Below, piece by piece: positions 54,164 to 64,000 of a DNA stretch of 64,000 nucleotides. The notes beneath the pieces were generated by a model. The model was not told where the DNA came from. It made no database searches and saw only the letters and a list, made by a program, of their open reading frames with translations. Location of the stretch: assembly GCA_012845835.1 (NCBI GenBank), contig JABAKD010000007.1, positions 558,001 to 622,000 of the forward strand, written 5' to 3'. The translations under genes were made by a program, and so were the position numbers. The stretch's first letter is position 1; every line of letters begins with the position of its first letter. Source of the DNA: Undaria pinnatifida. Its lineage: Eukaryota; Sar; Phaeophyceae; Laminariales; Alariaceae.

Positions 54164-54234
54164 TTACGCCACCATTACACCACTACTACACCACTAAAAC
54201 ACCACTGTTACACCACTATTACACCACTATTAGA
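54164..54234 (+). repeat. 12-bp minisatellite (TTACACCACTAC-type)
   Basis: About six units of (A/T)TACACCACTA just outside the M1 right end. Confidence 0.85.
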
Positions 54235-54282
54235 GTTCTGCGCAAAAAGTTGCGGTCAGATAAAACCGAAAATCAGCAACTC

Positions 54283-54703
54283 TGTGAATAGCCTGTGAAC
54301 ACAATGGCTGTGTGAAGGCTCTGTCTTCTATGCGAAGAGATGCAGAGGTGGCACCGAGGTGTCTGTTAAGATCACTTGTGATAAGAAAGAAAAGGGATAG
54401 TGTGGAAAGGGCGCTTGAGGCCGAAGAAAGCAGAAGAAGAAGGGAAAGAAGGAAAAGAAAGGAGAGAAGGGAGAGTGATCATGGCGGGTTGCATCACCAC
54501 GTGATCATCACGGAACAATGCCCGTGGTACGGTAGAATACCGGGACAACGGGACAACCTTAACATACTCAAATTGACGTTTACATCTAGGTCCTATCGAA
54601 GATTTAACATAAGATCCAACGTAAGATTCAACTGCATGTCTTACTCGCGCGAATAGACTGCGCAATAAGATATATTTAAATCCAAGTATTCACACTCTCA
54701 ACA
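54283..54703 (+). mobile_element. solo-LTR-like unit of family SL, copy at 54 kb
   Basis: 421 bp, TGTGAATAGCC...ACTCTCAACA, with TG/CA ends. It is the single-unit form of the sequence at 30645-32228. Flanking 5-mers (AACTC, CGCCC) do not match, so the target duplication is lost or one end is truncated. Confidence 0.7.
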
Positions 54704-55907
54704 CGCCCCCATAATGCAAAATCAGATTGCTAGAGAGGCCTTATACTTAGAAAACAAATTTGTAAAGACAAATGTGTCTCATGTTAGATTCGTCGTATTA
54801 ACCGCGGCAATATGAATGTATCCATGTTATTCACACATATACAAAAAATATAAAAAAATATAAAAAACCTTACGAGGAAATATACTGTTGAACAATACGC
54901 TTGGTGTAATTGCCAGCGACAAATACCCTAGAAGATAAAACGCAAAGAGGCGTCTACTGGGTTTTAAACACGGTTCCTGATTTGTACTAAATAGGTGAAC
55001 AATACGAGACAACTGAAGAGAATTGTGGATAAGTGTCCATTACGGTAAAATAAATCATTCTCACTATTCAGTAGTTGTTTAATGTACTCACGTACTTCCG
55101 CAAAAGCAAAAAATTAGGAAGCAGATGGAATTACGAGTACTGATAATACTGTAATACACTATGATGGGTGTAATCATAGTCCATCGTCGAACTATATCCC
55201 GACAAAGAAAAAAAGAATCAAAACAAACAAACAAACAAACAAACGAACAAACAAAGGTCGATGCTGCAAGTTAATCACGCCACTTCAATATGATTCTAGG
55301 ATACGCATATAATGATAAACTGTCTGATACTAATCGTACGCTGAAGAGCATAAGATAGACAGTCTTTGTGAGCCTTTACTCATCAATGCTGGAATATATA
55401 ACCGTACGTATTTTCCGGTAGAACGTGGCTTATTGCTGTACGATCGTTGACGTAAGTTCATACGACCCATAGTTCCACCTTTACTGATACGTAACTGGCG
55501 AGCAGTTGTAACTTTATAGTTGAAAAATAATAGCTGCACTAAGTAATATTCTCTACTTAAGCATCAATTTCAACTGAACCTACATTTCCAGCGCCTGTCC
55601 CCGATTGTTGACGGAATGCCGTTCTGGTAAGTGTTGATGGAGCTCATTTGTATAGAAGGTAAAGGAAGGCTGAAGAAGCGCTTGGACAGAGACGGAGACA
55701 AAAGTTGTGATGCGATGTGAACGTCGGCCTTGCTTTTCCCCGGCCCGTTGCAGTCTTGTAGCTTATTTACAATAGGCCAATGGCTTGTCGGTACATTGCC
55801 TATTTGGTTAGTGCGTATTCTCCGTCCTCGGTACATCGCGGTTTGTCGGTGATTGAAAATTCCGACAGCACATGGTAGAATCCCGTCGTACACCGTACAC
55901 GGCAAAA
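54704..55907. other. unassigned AT-rich sequence, with a CAAA microsatellite
   Basis: CAAA repeats lie at 55220-55255. A minus-strand frame at 55905-55570 just downstream of the copia relic may be the element's non-coding 3' region. No gene is recognised. Confidence 0.5.
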
Positions 55908-56834
55908 TTAAAAACAGGCCTCATTTTTCCCGCTCATGAAACCCCGCAATATTGTATGGAACTCCATGAAGCAATGATTTTGGCAATCATGGAGGTTGCC
56001 TGAGATATTTGCAAGGCTGTCGCGATGGTCCAAGGTGGTACTGCGAGCCGGAGATGTAGTTGCGACCTCAAAGTGCTGGAGCTTAGAAGGAGTTCTCCGT
56101 GCTGAAGTTGTTGATCTTTGAGCAGAGGTCGCTGAAGGTTTGCATTCTTCCGCCCTTAGTGAGGCCATAGATTGCGCGTGGGTGTTGGGTACCAAAATAG
56201 ATACCGGACGGTTTGTTTTGTCCATTCTGAGATCCTTGCTGGTGTGCTGCGAAACGTTATCGAACTGCTGCTTCGGAGATCCTTCGCGGTGTAGGAACAG
56301 CTGACGCGCTCTTACTCGAGAAGTGGCCGAGTCTGCTGTTGGTTGAACGGAAGATGCCTCTTCGATGAAGGGGGCTCTTTTTACCCTGCTGTGATGGTCG
56401 GTATATTTGGCCATGTCAGCGTATCCTAGCAGGTCAGTACTCACCAGTTTTATGTGTTCGCTGGAAAGGTTAGGCGACAATATCTTACGGTGTTCCTGTT
56501 GAGTGCTCTTAATGATCTCGCACGTATCACACGCCGATAAAGTTTCTGGAAAATTTGCCCCACACTCTGGGATATTTTGCACCTCGGCCATAACCTGCTT
56601 GGGATGACCCAACCTCCTGTGCCCGGTGTTAGCTGGAACGGTTTTAGGCGGGGAGGTGGCTTCAGTAGCAGTTGAAGCTTGAACAGCGAGGACTGTTTCC
56701 GGTTTTAATTTTTTGCCAGAAATGGTCGGGAACGCTGTCTCAGGTGTTCGGCTGGTAGCACCAGTGGTGAGGTCGAGATGACGCAGAGAAGAGCAGTGGC
56801 TGTCTTTGCGTAGGGGTATAGCAATTGCACCCAT
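55908..56834 (-). pseudogene. copia GAG-pre-integrase and truncated integrase
   Basis: HRRLGHPKQVMAEVQ and SACDTCEIIKSTQQEH form the HxxxH...CxxC zinc-binding GAG-pre-integrase module. The integrase start follows as LVSTDLLG, with about a dozen residues missing, then YADMAKYTDHHSRVK. No D...D-35-E core can be completed. The remaining about 150 codons to TAG are open but not recognisable. Confidence 0.7.
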
Positions 56835-57243
56835 GTCCAGATACGACTACGTGGCGATGATCATGGCGAACTCTTTCGCAGCAGCTGACCCCCCCCGAAG
56901 ATAAGTGCCCGCCTAGCCCTGGTACGGTCGTGAGAGGAAGCTGTATAGAGTGCTTAAAGCCTAAATGGTCCAACACTTGTACGTCCAAAACCCCTTGACC
57001 AACGCCATAAAGGTGATGGTTTCCCGCTACGTTGATTATTACAGGAGGGTCCAGCTGCACGTAGTGGTTCATTATATGTTCAATGCCCGATAGAAGCTGA
57101 TTGTCGATGAAGTGGCCAGAAGCTCCGCTGTCCGCAGTGATGGAGAAGTCGACGGGTTGCGCGGCGATGTTGATCGGAGGTGCGGTGATGAAACAATAAT
57201 CTATACCAACTGGAGGTGAGGATGGACAGGAAGGAGTCGCCAA
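56740..57243 (-). pseudogene. copia aspartic protease
   Basis: ADSGASGHFIDNQLL carries the catalytic D-S-G-A with the copia-typical H/F context, followed by GNHHLYGVGQGVLDV and TVPGLGGHLSSGG, the usual copia layout (VPGLxxxLxS). The frame breaks at about 56890 at a run of eight C, after which the reading continues in the next frame as LDMGAIAIPLRKDSH. Confidence 0.8.
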
Positions 57244-57313
57244 GGACGTAGACGTAGCTGCAGTAGTCGCAGCCGCAGTAGCGAAAGGAGCATGTGTCGC
57301 TGGGACGAAAACT

Positions 57314-58526
57314 TCACTTTGCGTTGTTCAACTTGAAATTGTGGCGGTTGTTGGCGTAAGCGCTGCGGTTCATATTATGCCGGCCATTTTGCTGACCAGA
57401 ACGAGGGCGACGGGTTATATTGTCGTCCCGCATTTGAGACAGACAGTCGCTATTATCGTGGTGATCGGTATTATGTAGGCTACACCACGAATTCTTTCGA
57501 GGTGTTGGGGGAGGTTGCTTCCCCGACATCTTTCCCTTGCGGTTAAAGCAATGTTTTAATCGATCGCCTGAATTTTTGCTGTGTGAAAAGATCAAAACTG
57601 CTGAGGGTGTTGACGTGACTACCATAGCAGACTCACGCCCCTTCGTATTTTGCAAAGGCCCGTTTAGCATAGCTCTATTCGCGTACACATTACTCATTGT
57701 CATCCCAGCTCGGTCGAGTGTGAAGTCATCATCTGCTTCGGCGCTATATTTCATATGCAGGTACTCATCCGTGAGTCCTTCCACCACTATGTCCAATATG
57801 CTGTCATCGTTGAATACCTCGCCCATGTCTCATCCCGTAAATAGTATACTTCATTTATAAACACGTCTGGGTGTTGCCCATCCGTCATGACCATATGCGC
57901 TAGTTGTCGTTTGAGTATACGTCTACGTTGGCGGGTATATTTTTGATCTTTTCTAACCATACCATCCCAAGCAGCCTTCCCATTCGCAAGTTCACCTCGT
58001 TTCGGCTTGAACTGTAGAAGAAAGCTGGCCGCAGCTCCCGATGTGCTCCGGAACAAGAAGTCGAACAGAAGACGGTTGTCGCGGTGCCAGTGCTTGATGT
58101 CTTCCAAATTCGAGAAGTTGTCATCTGTGGCCCAAAAAACTGATGTTGCGGCTGCGAGTGTAAAATATCCTGACGATGATGGTAGCAGATGCGCCGTGTC
58201 CAGGGGAATACTCCCTGCGTCCGGCTGTTCATTGTCTGCTGTGTCAGCCAGGGGTGTTTCCTCGGACTGAGTGTCCGTTCGTCATCGGCCTGGCTACGAG
58301 TCACTGCTCGTGAAGGCTCACTTCTTCCAGAAGATGAACGAGGACTAATTAGTTCGGGTTCAGGGCAAGGTCGCCCTTCCAGGATATCAGAGATACCGGC
58401 ATGACGCAATTTTATCACGGACTGAGCGGTGCGTTTCCATACGTCGAACTTAAGCCCATTAATTTTGGCGTTTAGAGCTTGAACGGGCTTGTCTACCGCA
58501 TAATCTGCTTTCGTGGACTCTCCCAT
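57314..58526 (-). pseudogene. gag: copia gag, frameshifted
   Basis: The ATG at 58526 opens MGESTKADYAVDKPVQ, then LNAKINGLKFDVWKRTAQ, the N-terminal pattern of copia gag. A shift near 58270 leads to DIKHWHRDNRLLFDFLF and STSGAAASFLLQF, then GKAAWDGMVRK and HPDVFINEVYYLRDE. A second shift at about 57830 leads to VFNDDSILDIVVEGLTDEYL. This order fits the UBN2/gag region of copia elements. Near the C-terminus, CFNRKGKM looks like a decayed zinc knuckle, and NSWCSLHNTDHHDNSDC is a Cys/His cluster common in related gags. The protease follows downstream. Confidence 0.75.
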
Positions 58527-58716
58527 GATGATGCTGATTCTGATACTGATTGCTGATGCTGACGCTGATCGCTGATGCTGATATCTGATGCTAAGCCTGA
58601 TCCTGAAGCCGGCTTAATGAAGGTTTCTCTCAACCTTCCCGGTAATATGCGACAAACTTCAATAAAACGTCGCTTGGTGCCGATCGATGTTAATATCGAA
58701 AGTCGAAGGCACATAA
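58527..58716 (-). other. copia leader with GCTGAT repeats
   Basis: GCTGAT/CTGATA units at 58530-58600. On the minus strand a segment CAGTATCAGAATCAGC sits 20 bases before the gag ATG and vaguely resembles the TGGTATCAGAGC primer-binding site used by many copia elements, but with several mismatches. Confidence 0.4.
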
Positions 58717-59128
58717 CCTGTGAACACAATGGCTGTGTGAAGGCTCTGTCTTCTATGCGAAGAAATGCAGAGGTAGCACCGAAGTGTCTGTTAAGATCAC
58801 TTGTGATAAGAAAGAAAAGGGATAGTTTAGAAAGGGCGCTGGAGGCCGAAGAAAGCAGAAGAAGAAGGGAAAGAAGGGAGAGAAAGGAGAGAAGGGAGAG
58901 TGATCATGGTGGGTTGCATCACGACGTGATCATCACGGAACAATGCCCGTGGTACGATAGAATACCGGGACAACGGGACAACCTAAACATACTCAAATCT
59001 ACTTTTACACCTAGGTCCCACCGAAGATTTAACGTAAGATTCGACGTAAGATTCAACTGCATGTCTTACTCGTTCGAATAGACTGCGCATTAAGTGAGAT
59101 TTGAATCCAAGTATTCATGCTCTCGACA
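58717..59128 (+). mobile_element. solo-LTR-like unit of family SL, copy at 58.7 kb
   Basis: CCTGTGAACACAATGGCTGTG...CATGCTCTCGACA aligns along its length with 54283-54703; about 9 bp of the 5' end are unclear. It ends exactly where the gypsy copy on the minus strand ends (59129). Confidence 0.7.
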
Positions 59129-59639
59129 AACTCAGAATCCGGGACCCCCCTCAAAAAACCAATAGGCCACAAAGCCAGCCCATGCCGCTGCAAAAACGCC
59201 CGCTTCTGCTCTACCTTCAGCCGCAGCGCTTTAAGCTCTATTTTCTCAGCAAGGTCGGCGCGTCATGGAACACGCGCGACACCGGCTCGCAGATGCTTTA
59301 CATCTCCTCCAGTCATTGGCTACCTTGACCAAAGCTCGTGGTCACCACCTAGCGGTAGTCCCGGCAAGACTGTGCCGCACTCCGCGGTAGGTATTTACAC
59401 TCAGGTGGGGGCTTCGCCCGCACCACCCTTGCACGCGAATGAAGCCGGACCGACACAGACCTCTTGCGGATGGGTCACCCAACAACTCCCGACATAACAC
59501 GTCAAGGTGGGTGCAAAAACAATATCGCGCAGCATCTTGCTTGGCACATTCCGGCGAGGAGGCATGGTCAACAGCGTTATCGATAGATGTCTCCTACACG
59601 CCCGCACAACCCGCATTTCCCCCTCGGAATTCTGGAATA

Positions 59640-60330
59640 TTATGAGTCGTTGAGACGGCAGCGTCAATGTGACCTCATCGCCTACGTCGCCGGGCAAGTC
59701 GCCGCCCGACGCGAACGCTGTGGCAGACATCGCAACTCGCAGCACAGCACCATTGTTGGACTCGCCCATGGAGCGAGCTGTAAGCTCCATCCCAGCGATT
59801 TCTTGACGCCCTTGTGCCTTCAGTGCAGAGGCTTTGAGCTGCGCCATGACGTCGATGCCGAGTTTCTTTTTCAGTGTATTCTGCCCGATGACAACCACTT
59901 CGCCTCGACCAGGGAGCACGATGAACGACATGGCAAATCGGAATGGTTATTATGGTGTTTCGATCGTTCAGCGGAGCGGACATGAGAGCGTTTCATTATC
60001 ACCATTTTTGCCCAGTGACGTCACCACACGCGCATGCCCAACAACTGCCTGCGTTAATGCTGTTTGAGCCATCCCCAGCTGTCCGCGCAGGGCCTGTACC
60101 AGCTCCTCCGACATTGCCTTGATGCATGAACATGAACCCAAGAGCGCCTTGACCTCAGCAGCCCCGGAAACACCGGGAACCGCACGATGCCCCCAGATAT
60201 GCCGTGTCATACCCTTCAAAATGCGGCTCGTCCTCCACCGAACCCACGATCGTGTCATCACATCTGCCAGGCGGCACTGCGGCGACATGCGCGGAATAAA
60301 TTGTGCTGGAATCTCCACGTCACGGGTGTG
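59640..60330 (-). pseudogene. gypsy retropepsin, catalytic motif lost
   Basis: Compared with the copies at 4.9 and 10.0 kb, the catalytic LMDSGSSITAM has become LLGSCSCIKAM, so Asp is gone. Downstream EELVQALRGQLGMAQTALTQ and VVVIGQNTLKKKLGID remain recognisable in two frames. Confidence 0.7.
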
Positions 60331-60739
60331 ACGCTGGTGCCGGTGGCTGGACCGGAACGGAGTGAAGAACTGGTGCGGAATTATGTGGCCCAGCCCTTCG
60401 GGAAACCTGGTACTGCACCGTCTTGGTGAGACCATCATCCACTGACGTTATATTCTCCCGCGGCAAGCTAAAATACACATAGTCGTTGCCATTCTGCGTA
60501 AACGCCTCAGTCGCAGCAGGTTCGGTATTCGTAACCACCGTTTTTGAGGCGGTTTGGTACCCACTAGCTCAAGGGATTGGACCGTCCCAGTCGTCTTGCT
60601 CCGGGTATCAGTTTCTCGCTCCGGGTATGGTGAGCGGGACCGTTGGTGAATCGCTGCAGCTATAAGGGGGTCTGGCCGTGGCTCTGGCTACGGACGCCTT
60701 TCCCCGCTATACCCCCGCTGGCTTTGGGGATAGTCCCAT

Positions 60740-61703
60740 TGCTTGAGTCCCTACTGTCACATGCAAAACATTCGTGGTTGTCGTACCGATGGTTCCGCTC
60801 TGCTTTCACACCAGCAGCCTCGGCACTCTCGCGCGAGTCGTGCTCGTCAGCAGGACTTCCTGCGGCTTGGTCACCACAGCCACCATCGACCTAGCGTCAC
60901 GCCGTTCGGCCGACTGCCAACGTTCACCATAGTTGGCCTCAAATTCAGCTTGGTCCCGTTACTGCCTGGCAGTAATGTTGAGCAATGCATCAGGATCATG
61001 CATTACGAGATTGAAACGTATTTTGTTCTCGCCGTACGCGGCCGAACTCGACAGGCTCGATTCCCGCCGCTATTGCCTCAATCAGCACCTTGCCATGCTT
61101 TAGTATGTACTACCGACCGTCGGGCTTTACCACCTCCGTGAGCCCGCTGTCAGCAAGGTATATCCGCAGGGCACGTTTTTCCATCAACACCCTGCTACCT
61201 ACCTGCACGCTTGCATCCATCTTCAGCGCATGGAATATCAGGTGACAAAAGTATTAATCACTCGTCTGTTGCATATCAACGCCAGCAATACTTTTGAGCC
61301 CTTGCAGTAGCTCATCCTCAGATAGGTCGACCCAGGGCTTGCCATCGTACAACTCATCAGCCACCATCATTTGGGTGGCCGAATCTATCAGCTTTTGCCT
61401 CCTCGCGAGCACCCGGTCTCCTCCATCTTGGTTTGTGATATGGCTATGCTTCTCGCACTCCGAGTGTGCAACAAGAAACTCACACATATCCCCGACAGTA
61501 ACAATGTCACCACCCATTTCAGGCGGTCTATATCCCCCGATCGTCACCTTGAATTCCGGCTTTAGCCGGCCACCGGCACGGCCTCCACCTCTCGGGTTGC
61601 CCCAACTTGCAGAATAGACTTCTCCAGCACCCTGCACTCGCGCTCCTCTCGCAGGTGTAGGACCTTTCATTGCTTTCGGTTGGTGTCCAATATCAACACG
61701 CAA
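60740..61703 (-). pseudogene. gag: gypsy gag, copy 3
   Basis: Best-preserved N-terminal gag of the family: one frame from MKGPTPARGARVQG through KPEFKVTIGGYRPPE, EFLVAHSECEKHSHITN, MVADELYDGKPWVDL to GVDMQQTSD, then a stop. Further gag sequence continues in other frames down to a zinc-knuckle relic near 60780 (RYDNHECFACDSRD), in which His and the last Cys are lost. Confidence 0.7.
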
Positions 61704-61780
61704 AGCACTGCTTTCCGGCCTCCCAAAGGCAATTGGTCACGTTTTGGGCAGTAAGCGGAACTTACCCAATTCAATTGAAT

Positions 61781-62018
61781 TGTACCGACTCGCGCGACTG
61801 TGGGCCTGGTGATATCAGCTCCGACGACTCCCCTTTGTAGGCTGGGAGTGCGTTTGTGGATTATGCAATAGTGCGTTCGTTATAACACCGGGAAGTGCCA
61901 TGCCATCGGCGATGGACCTTTCTGTTTACATCCCAAGATCTCAAGAGAAGAGCTCACACGATGTATCCAATCATTCGATTAATGTGTACGGTGAAATGCC
62001 CAACGACACGACGGTACA
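61781..62018 (-). repeat. gypsy-family LTR E (5' LTR of copy 3)
   Basis: 238 bp. On the plus strand it begins TGTACCGACTCGCGCGAC and ends ACGGTACA, so both terminal hexamers are kept. The first about 25 bp contain a small deletion relative to LTRs A and D. Confidence 0.75.
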
Positions 62019-62880
62019 TGTTTCTGCAATCTGTACTCCCTCGTCTCCGTAGTTATATCAGGAACGCTCCACCGCAAACAACAGACACTGCGCTCGAGTG
62101 GGTGTGTCGACGGAGCTGCTGTACAACTGCTACCTCATCGGGACAAACAGCGAACTTCCTGTTTTCACTCGTCTATCAACCGGGTTTGTAGGCAGGCAAG
62201 CTTTGGTTCCGAAGCGGTATATGTAGGAATGGTCCGTAATGCACTGTAACTATCGATCTAAATATAACAACACTTCCAGTAGTCGCACGTGCAACGCTTG
62301 CCGTAAGCACGTTTGCATCTACACCCCCCTGCTGTTGGCGGAGCAGAAGCATTTGAGTCGTCGGATGTTGTGGTGCGAGTATTATACATGCAGCAGATAG
62401 ACACGTCATTCTGGAGAGAAATAAGCGCAAGCCGTATCATGTTGGGAAGCCGTCTGATCGTTGGGTTTTGAAGTTGATTTTTTCATCTTGATTTCGTTAC
62501 TACACGTACCAGGTATGTCACTCTGGTGCTTTGGGCTTACTAAGTTGGATGTCCGCAGGGAGGCCGAGACCGGTTGGTTTTTTACATTTCGTTTTGGTGT
62601 TAGAGATTTTGGATCTTGTTGTTCGTGATGACACAGCAGAGTACACAAAGTATAAATGTACTAAACCTGAGTTGGCAAGCCCGAGAAGGGGGAAGATACA
62701 CGTTGCAACGACATTCCATCGCATAACTTTTAGTGAAGGCAAATAAGCGTTAGATTGATTCGATGGGATCAGGTGGCGTGGAAAAAGAGACCTGAAACGA
62801 CATTCCATTTCAGCAGCTGAAAATGAGGTGATGTTTCGGTTTATGCTTTAGCATATATATTCTGAATCGTCCTGGTATTA
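62019..62880. other. unassigned sequence
   Basis: Overlapping frames on both strands around 62530-62808 (71 and 96 codons) have no recognised motif. Nothing is called. Confidence 0.45.
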
Positions 62881-63276
62881 TTAGTTCTGAGTACGATAAC
62901 CTGTGCTTGGGTTTGGAATCTGGCCAGAGCTGCGACGGCGTAAGCCTTGCATTATAGTATGGCAATGTTGCAAGCAGGGAATCCCAAGGATCTTGTAGGT
63001 CAAAGGGATACTTGCGCCAAGGTTTAACAGGTGTAGCTGCACGATCGCTGCGAAAACGATGATTGATGTAACATATATCTGTGATCGGACGTTGCTGATA
63101 TATTTGGGGTACCGGCGGTCCCAGTATTTCGCGGCAGACGTATTGATGCCTTTTGTCGTATTAATAGTAGATAATACAGAATTACGACGAGGACGATGGA
63201 ATTTCGTGCCTCTACTTCTCGTGGTGGCTCCACTCGACATCCGCTTATCTTCGCGAGATGAATAACCCCAGCGCAT
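62881..63276 (-). CDS. hypothetical protein with one predicted membrane segment
   Basis: ATG at 63276-63274, 131 codons to a stop at 62881. The N-terminal half is basic and Ser/Thr-rich (MRWGYSSREDKRMSSG; RGTKFHRPRRNS), followed by a hydrophobic stretch (YVTSIIVFAAIVQLHLLNL) long enough for one membrane helix, and a basic, polar C-terminus. The frame is open upstream to 63300 without an ATG. No family is recognised. The basic N-terminus with one central hydrophobic segment would fit a small tail- or signal-anchored protein, but chance remains possible. Confidence 0.3.
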   Translation of the reverse strand: MRWGYSSREDKRMSSGATTRSRGTKFHRPRRNSVLSTINTTKGINTSAAKYWDRRYPKYISNVRSQIYVTSIIVFAAIVQLHLLNLGASIPLTYKILGIPCLQHCHTIMQGLRRRSSGQIPNPSTGYRTQN

Positions 63277-64000
63277 GGGTTCTGCCTTGCGTCCAGACAC
63301 CTATCATTGACATGCGCAACTACGCCTCCTTATAGAGGTAGTCCCTCGGAGACGTCTAAAGAGGCTGGGATATCATACCATGGTACGATGGTTTAATTTC
63401 CGATTGACACGTGTTACGCCAGAGGTATCTGTTATTTCTATACTATTACTACTATTACTATTACTCTTACTCTTAAGGCTTGTGGATGACGGGAATGCTT
63501 CAACCAAAACCATGGCAATATAGTTCTTGGTATTGCATAATTACCGTTTTGTTTACGAGAGCCGCGGCTTTGTTCATCGGTTTCCGCTTTCGGTTTGCTC
63601 AAATCATTGTTTGTTGGTGAGATATAGACCAGACCTCCCCGAACGAAGATAATAATACACAATGAAATACTTCGTGCACCTCCACCGTACAGTATCATGT
63701 GGGAGGTGCTATTAGTAGCTACCATACACTATGTTTTGATTTACATTAGAAGCCGCGTAGTTGCAGACGACATAGACTTGACATTTCGCGGGGACGGTGC
63801 CGCGTATTAATAGGGGTTATAATAGAAGTGTATTCTCTTGTTTATTCCAAATTATATATTTTTGCCGGCACAATTTAAATAATCTATACAAATATCATCT
63901 AAAAATTTTGCGACGTGCTTAACTCTCCCTAGGTACATACGAGAGAATACCTAGTGTGTGTTCGTACGCACAGCTGAATGTTTGCCAAAGAGAAATCAAA
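63277..64000. other. unassigned AT-rich sequence
   Basis: ATT/ACT triplets at 63437-63475; otherwise nothing recognised. Confidence 0.5.

Larger units (their letters stand above)
55908..58526 (-). mobile_element. Ty1/copia retrotransposon relic (gag, protease, partial integrase)
   Basis: On the minus strand the order gag - zinc-knuckle region - protease - GAG-pre-integrase - start of integrase is that of Ty1/copia elements. Everything beyond the first integrase strand, including reverse transcriptase and RNase H, is missing. At least three frameshifts are needed to read it through. LTRs could not be delimited. A GCTGAT-repeat leader lies just upstream of the gag ATG (58530-58600). Confidence 0.8.
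59129..62018 (-). mobile_element. gypsy-family copy 3, minus strand, 3' truncated
   Basis: On the minus strand it starts with the 5' LTR (62018-61781), followed by the same leader (ATTCAATTGAATTGGG), gag (from about 61670), zinc-knuckle relic (about 60780), protease (about 60230-59640), pre-RT linker and decayed chromodomain tail (59600-59200), and stops within the 3' UTR at 59129. The pre-RT linker runs into the chromodomain region at the same place as in the 3-11 kb copies, so this copy shares the internal deletion. The 3' LTR is missing. Confidence 0.75.

Overview
The window reads as repeat-rich, gene-poor nuclear DNA of a eukaryote. There are no operons, no bacterial-style gene packing and no rRNA genes. 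It holds LTR retrotransposon relics of both the Ty3/gypsy and Ty1/copia types, two non-LTR (LINE-like) tails, tRNA-derived SINE-like units, inverted-terminal-repeat elements (MITE-like), long microsatellites and many dispersed repeats. One long, recognisable host-type gene is present: a protein built from about 38 copies of a 22-23 residue FNIP-like repeat (minus strand, 13.7-16.7 kb). Such arrays are known from amoebozoans, giant viruses and several algae. Together with the style of the retroelement proteins this suggests an algal or stramenopile (brown-alga-like) genome, but that assignment is inference from memory, not a search.

Layout. 0-3 kb: a broken minus-strand gene with two in-frame stops, and a possible terminal exon. 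3.1-11.7 kb: three LTRs of one Ty3/gypsy family (ends TGTACC...GGTACA) and the two internal regions between them. The first internal region is gag, protease and a chromodomain tail with reverse transcriptase and integrase core missing. The second is interrupted in gag by a LINE 3' fragment, G-rich DNA and a MITE. 11.7-13.7 kb: unassigned sequence with a 104-bp tandem duplication. 13.7-16.7 kb: the FNIP-like gene. 16.8-30.6 kb: mostly unassigned AT-rich sequence with dispersed repeats, SINE-like units, a LINE-like coding tail and a broken acidic gene. 30.6-32.2 kb: an element with TG/CA ends and a perfect 5-bp target duplication, containing a near-identical 582-bp tandem unit with a small ORF. 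34.3-41.1 kb: two inverted copies of a long composite repeat around a 3.4-kb spacer. 42-46 kb: a MITE, a SINE-like unit and about 1.1 kb of GTGA microsatellite. 46-53 kb: dispersed repeats and short orphan ORFs. 53-54.7 kb: an LTR fragment abutted by a MITE carrying an expanded ATATC tract, then a solo-LTR-like unit. 55.9-58.5 kb: a decayed Ty1/copia gag-protease-integrase relic on the minus strand. 58.7-62.0 kb: a solo-LTR-like unit abutting another copy of the gypsy family, on the minus strand.

The genes do not form a pathway. The main story is genome dynamics: a gypsy family that seems to have multiplied after losing its own reverse transcriptase and integrase, nested insertions, and tandem or inverted amplification. 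Percent identities, phylogenetic placement and expression could not be computed here. Several open frames lack an ATG at their 5' end, so starts are given only where an ATG was read directly.
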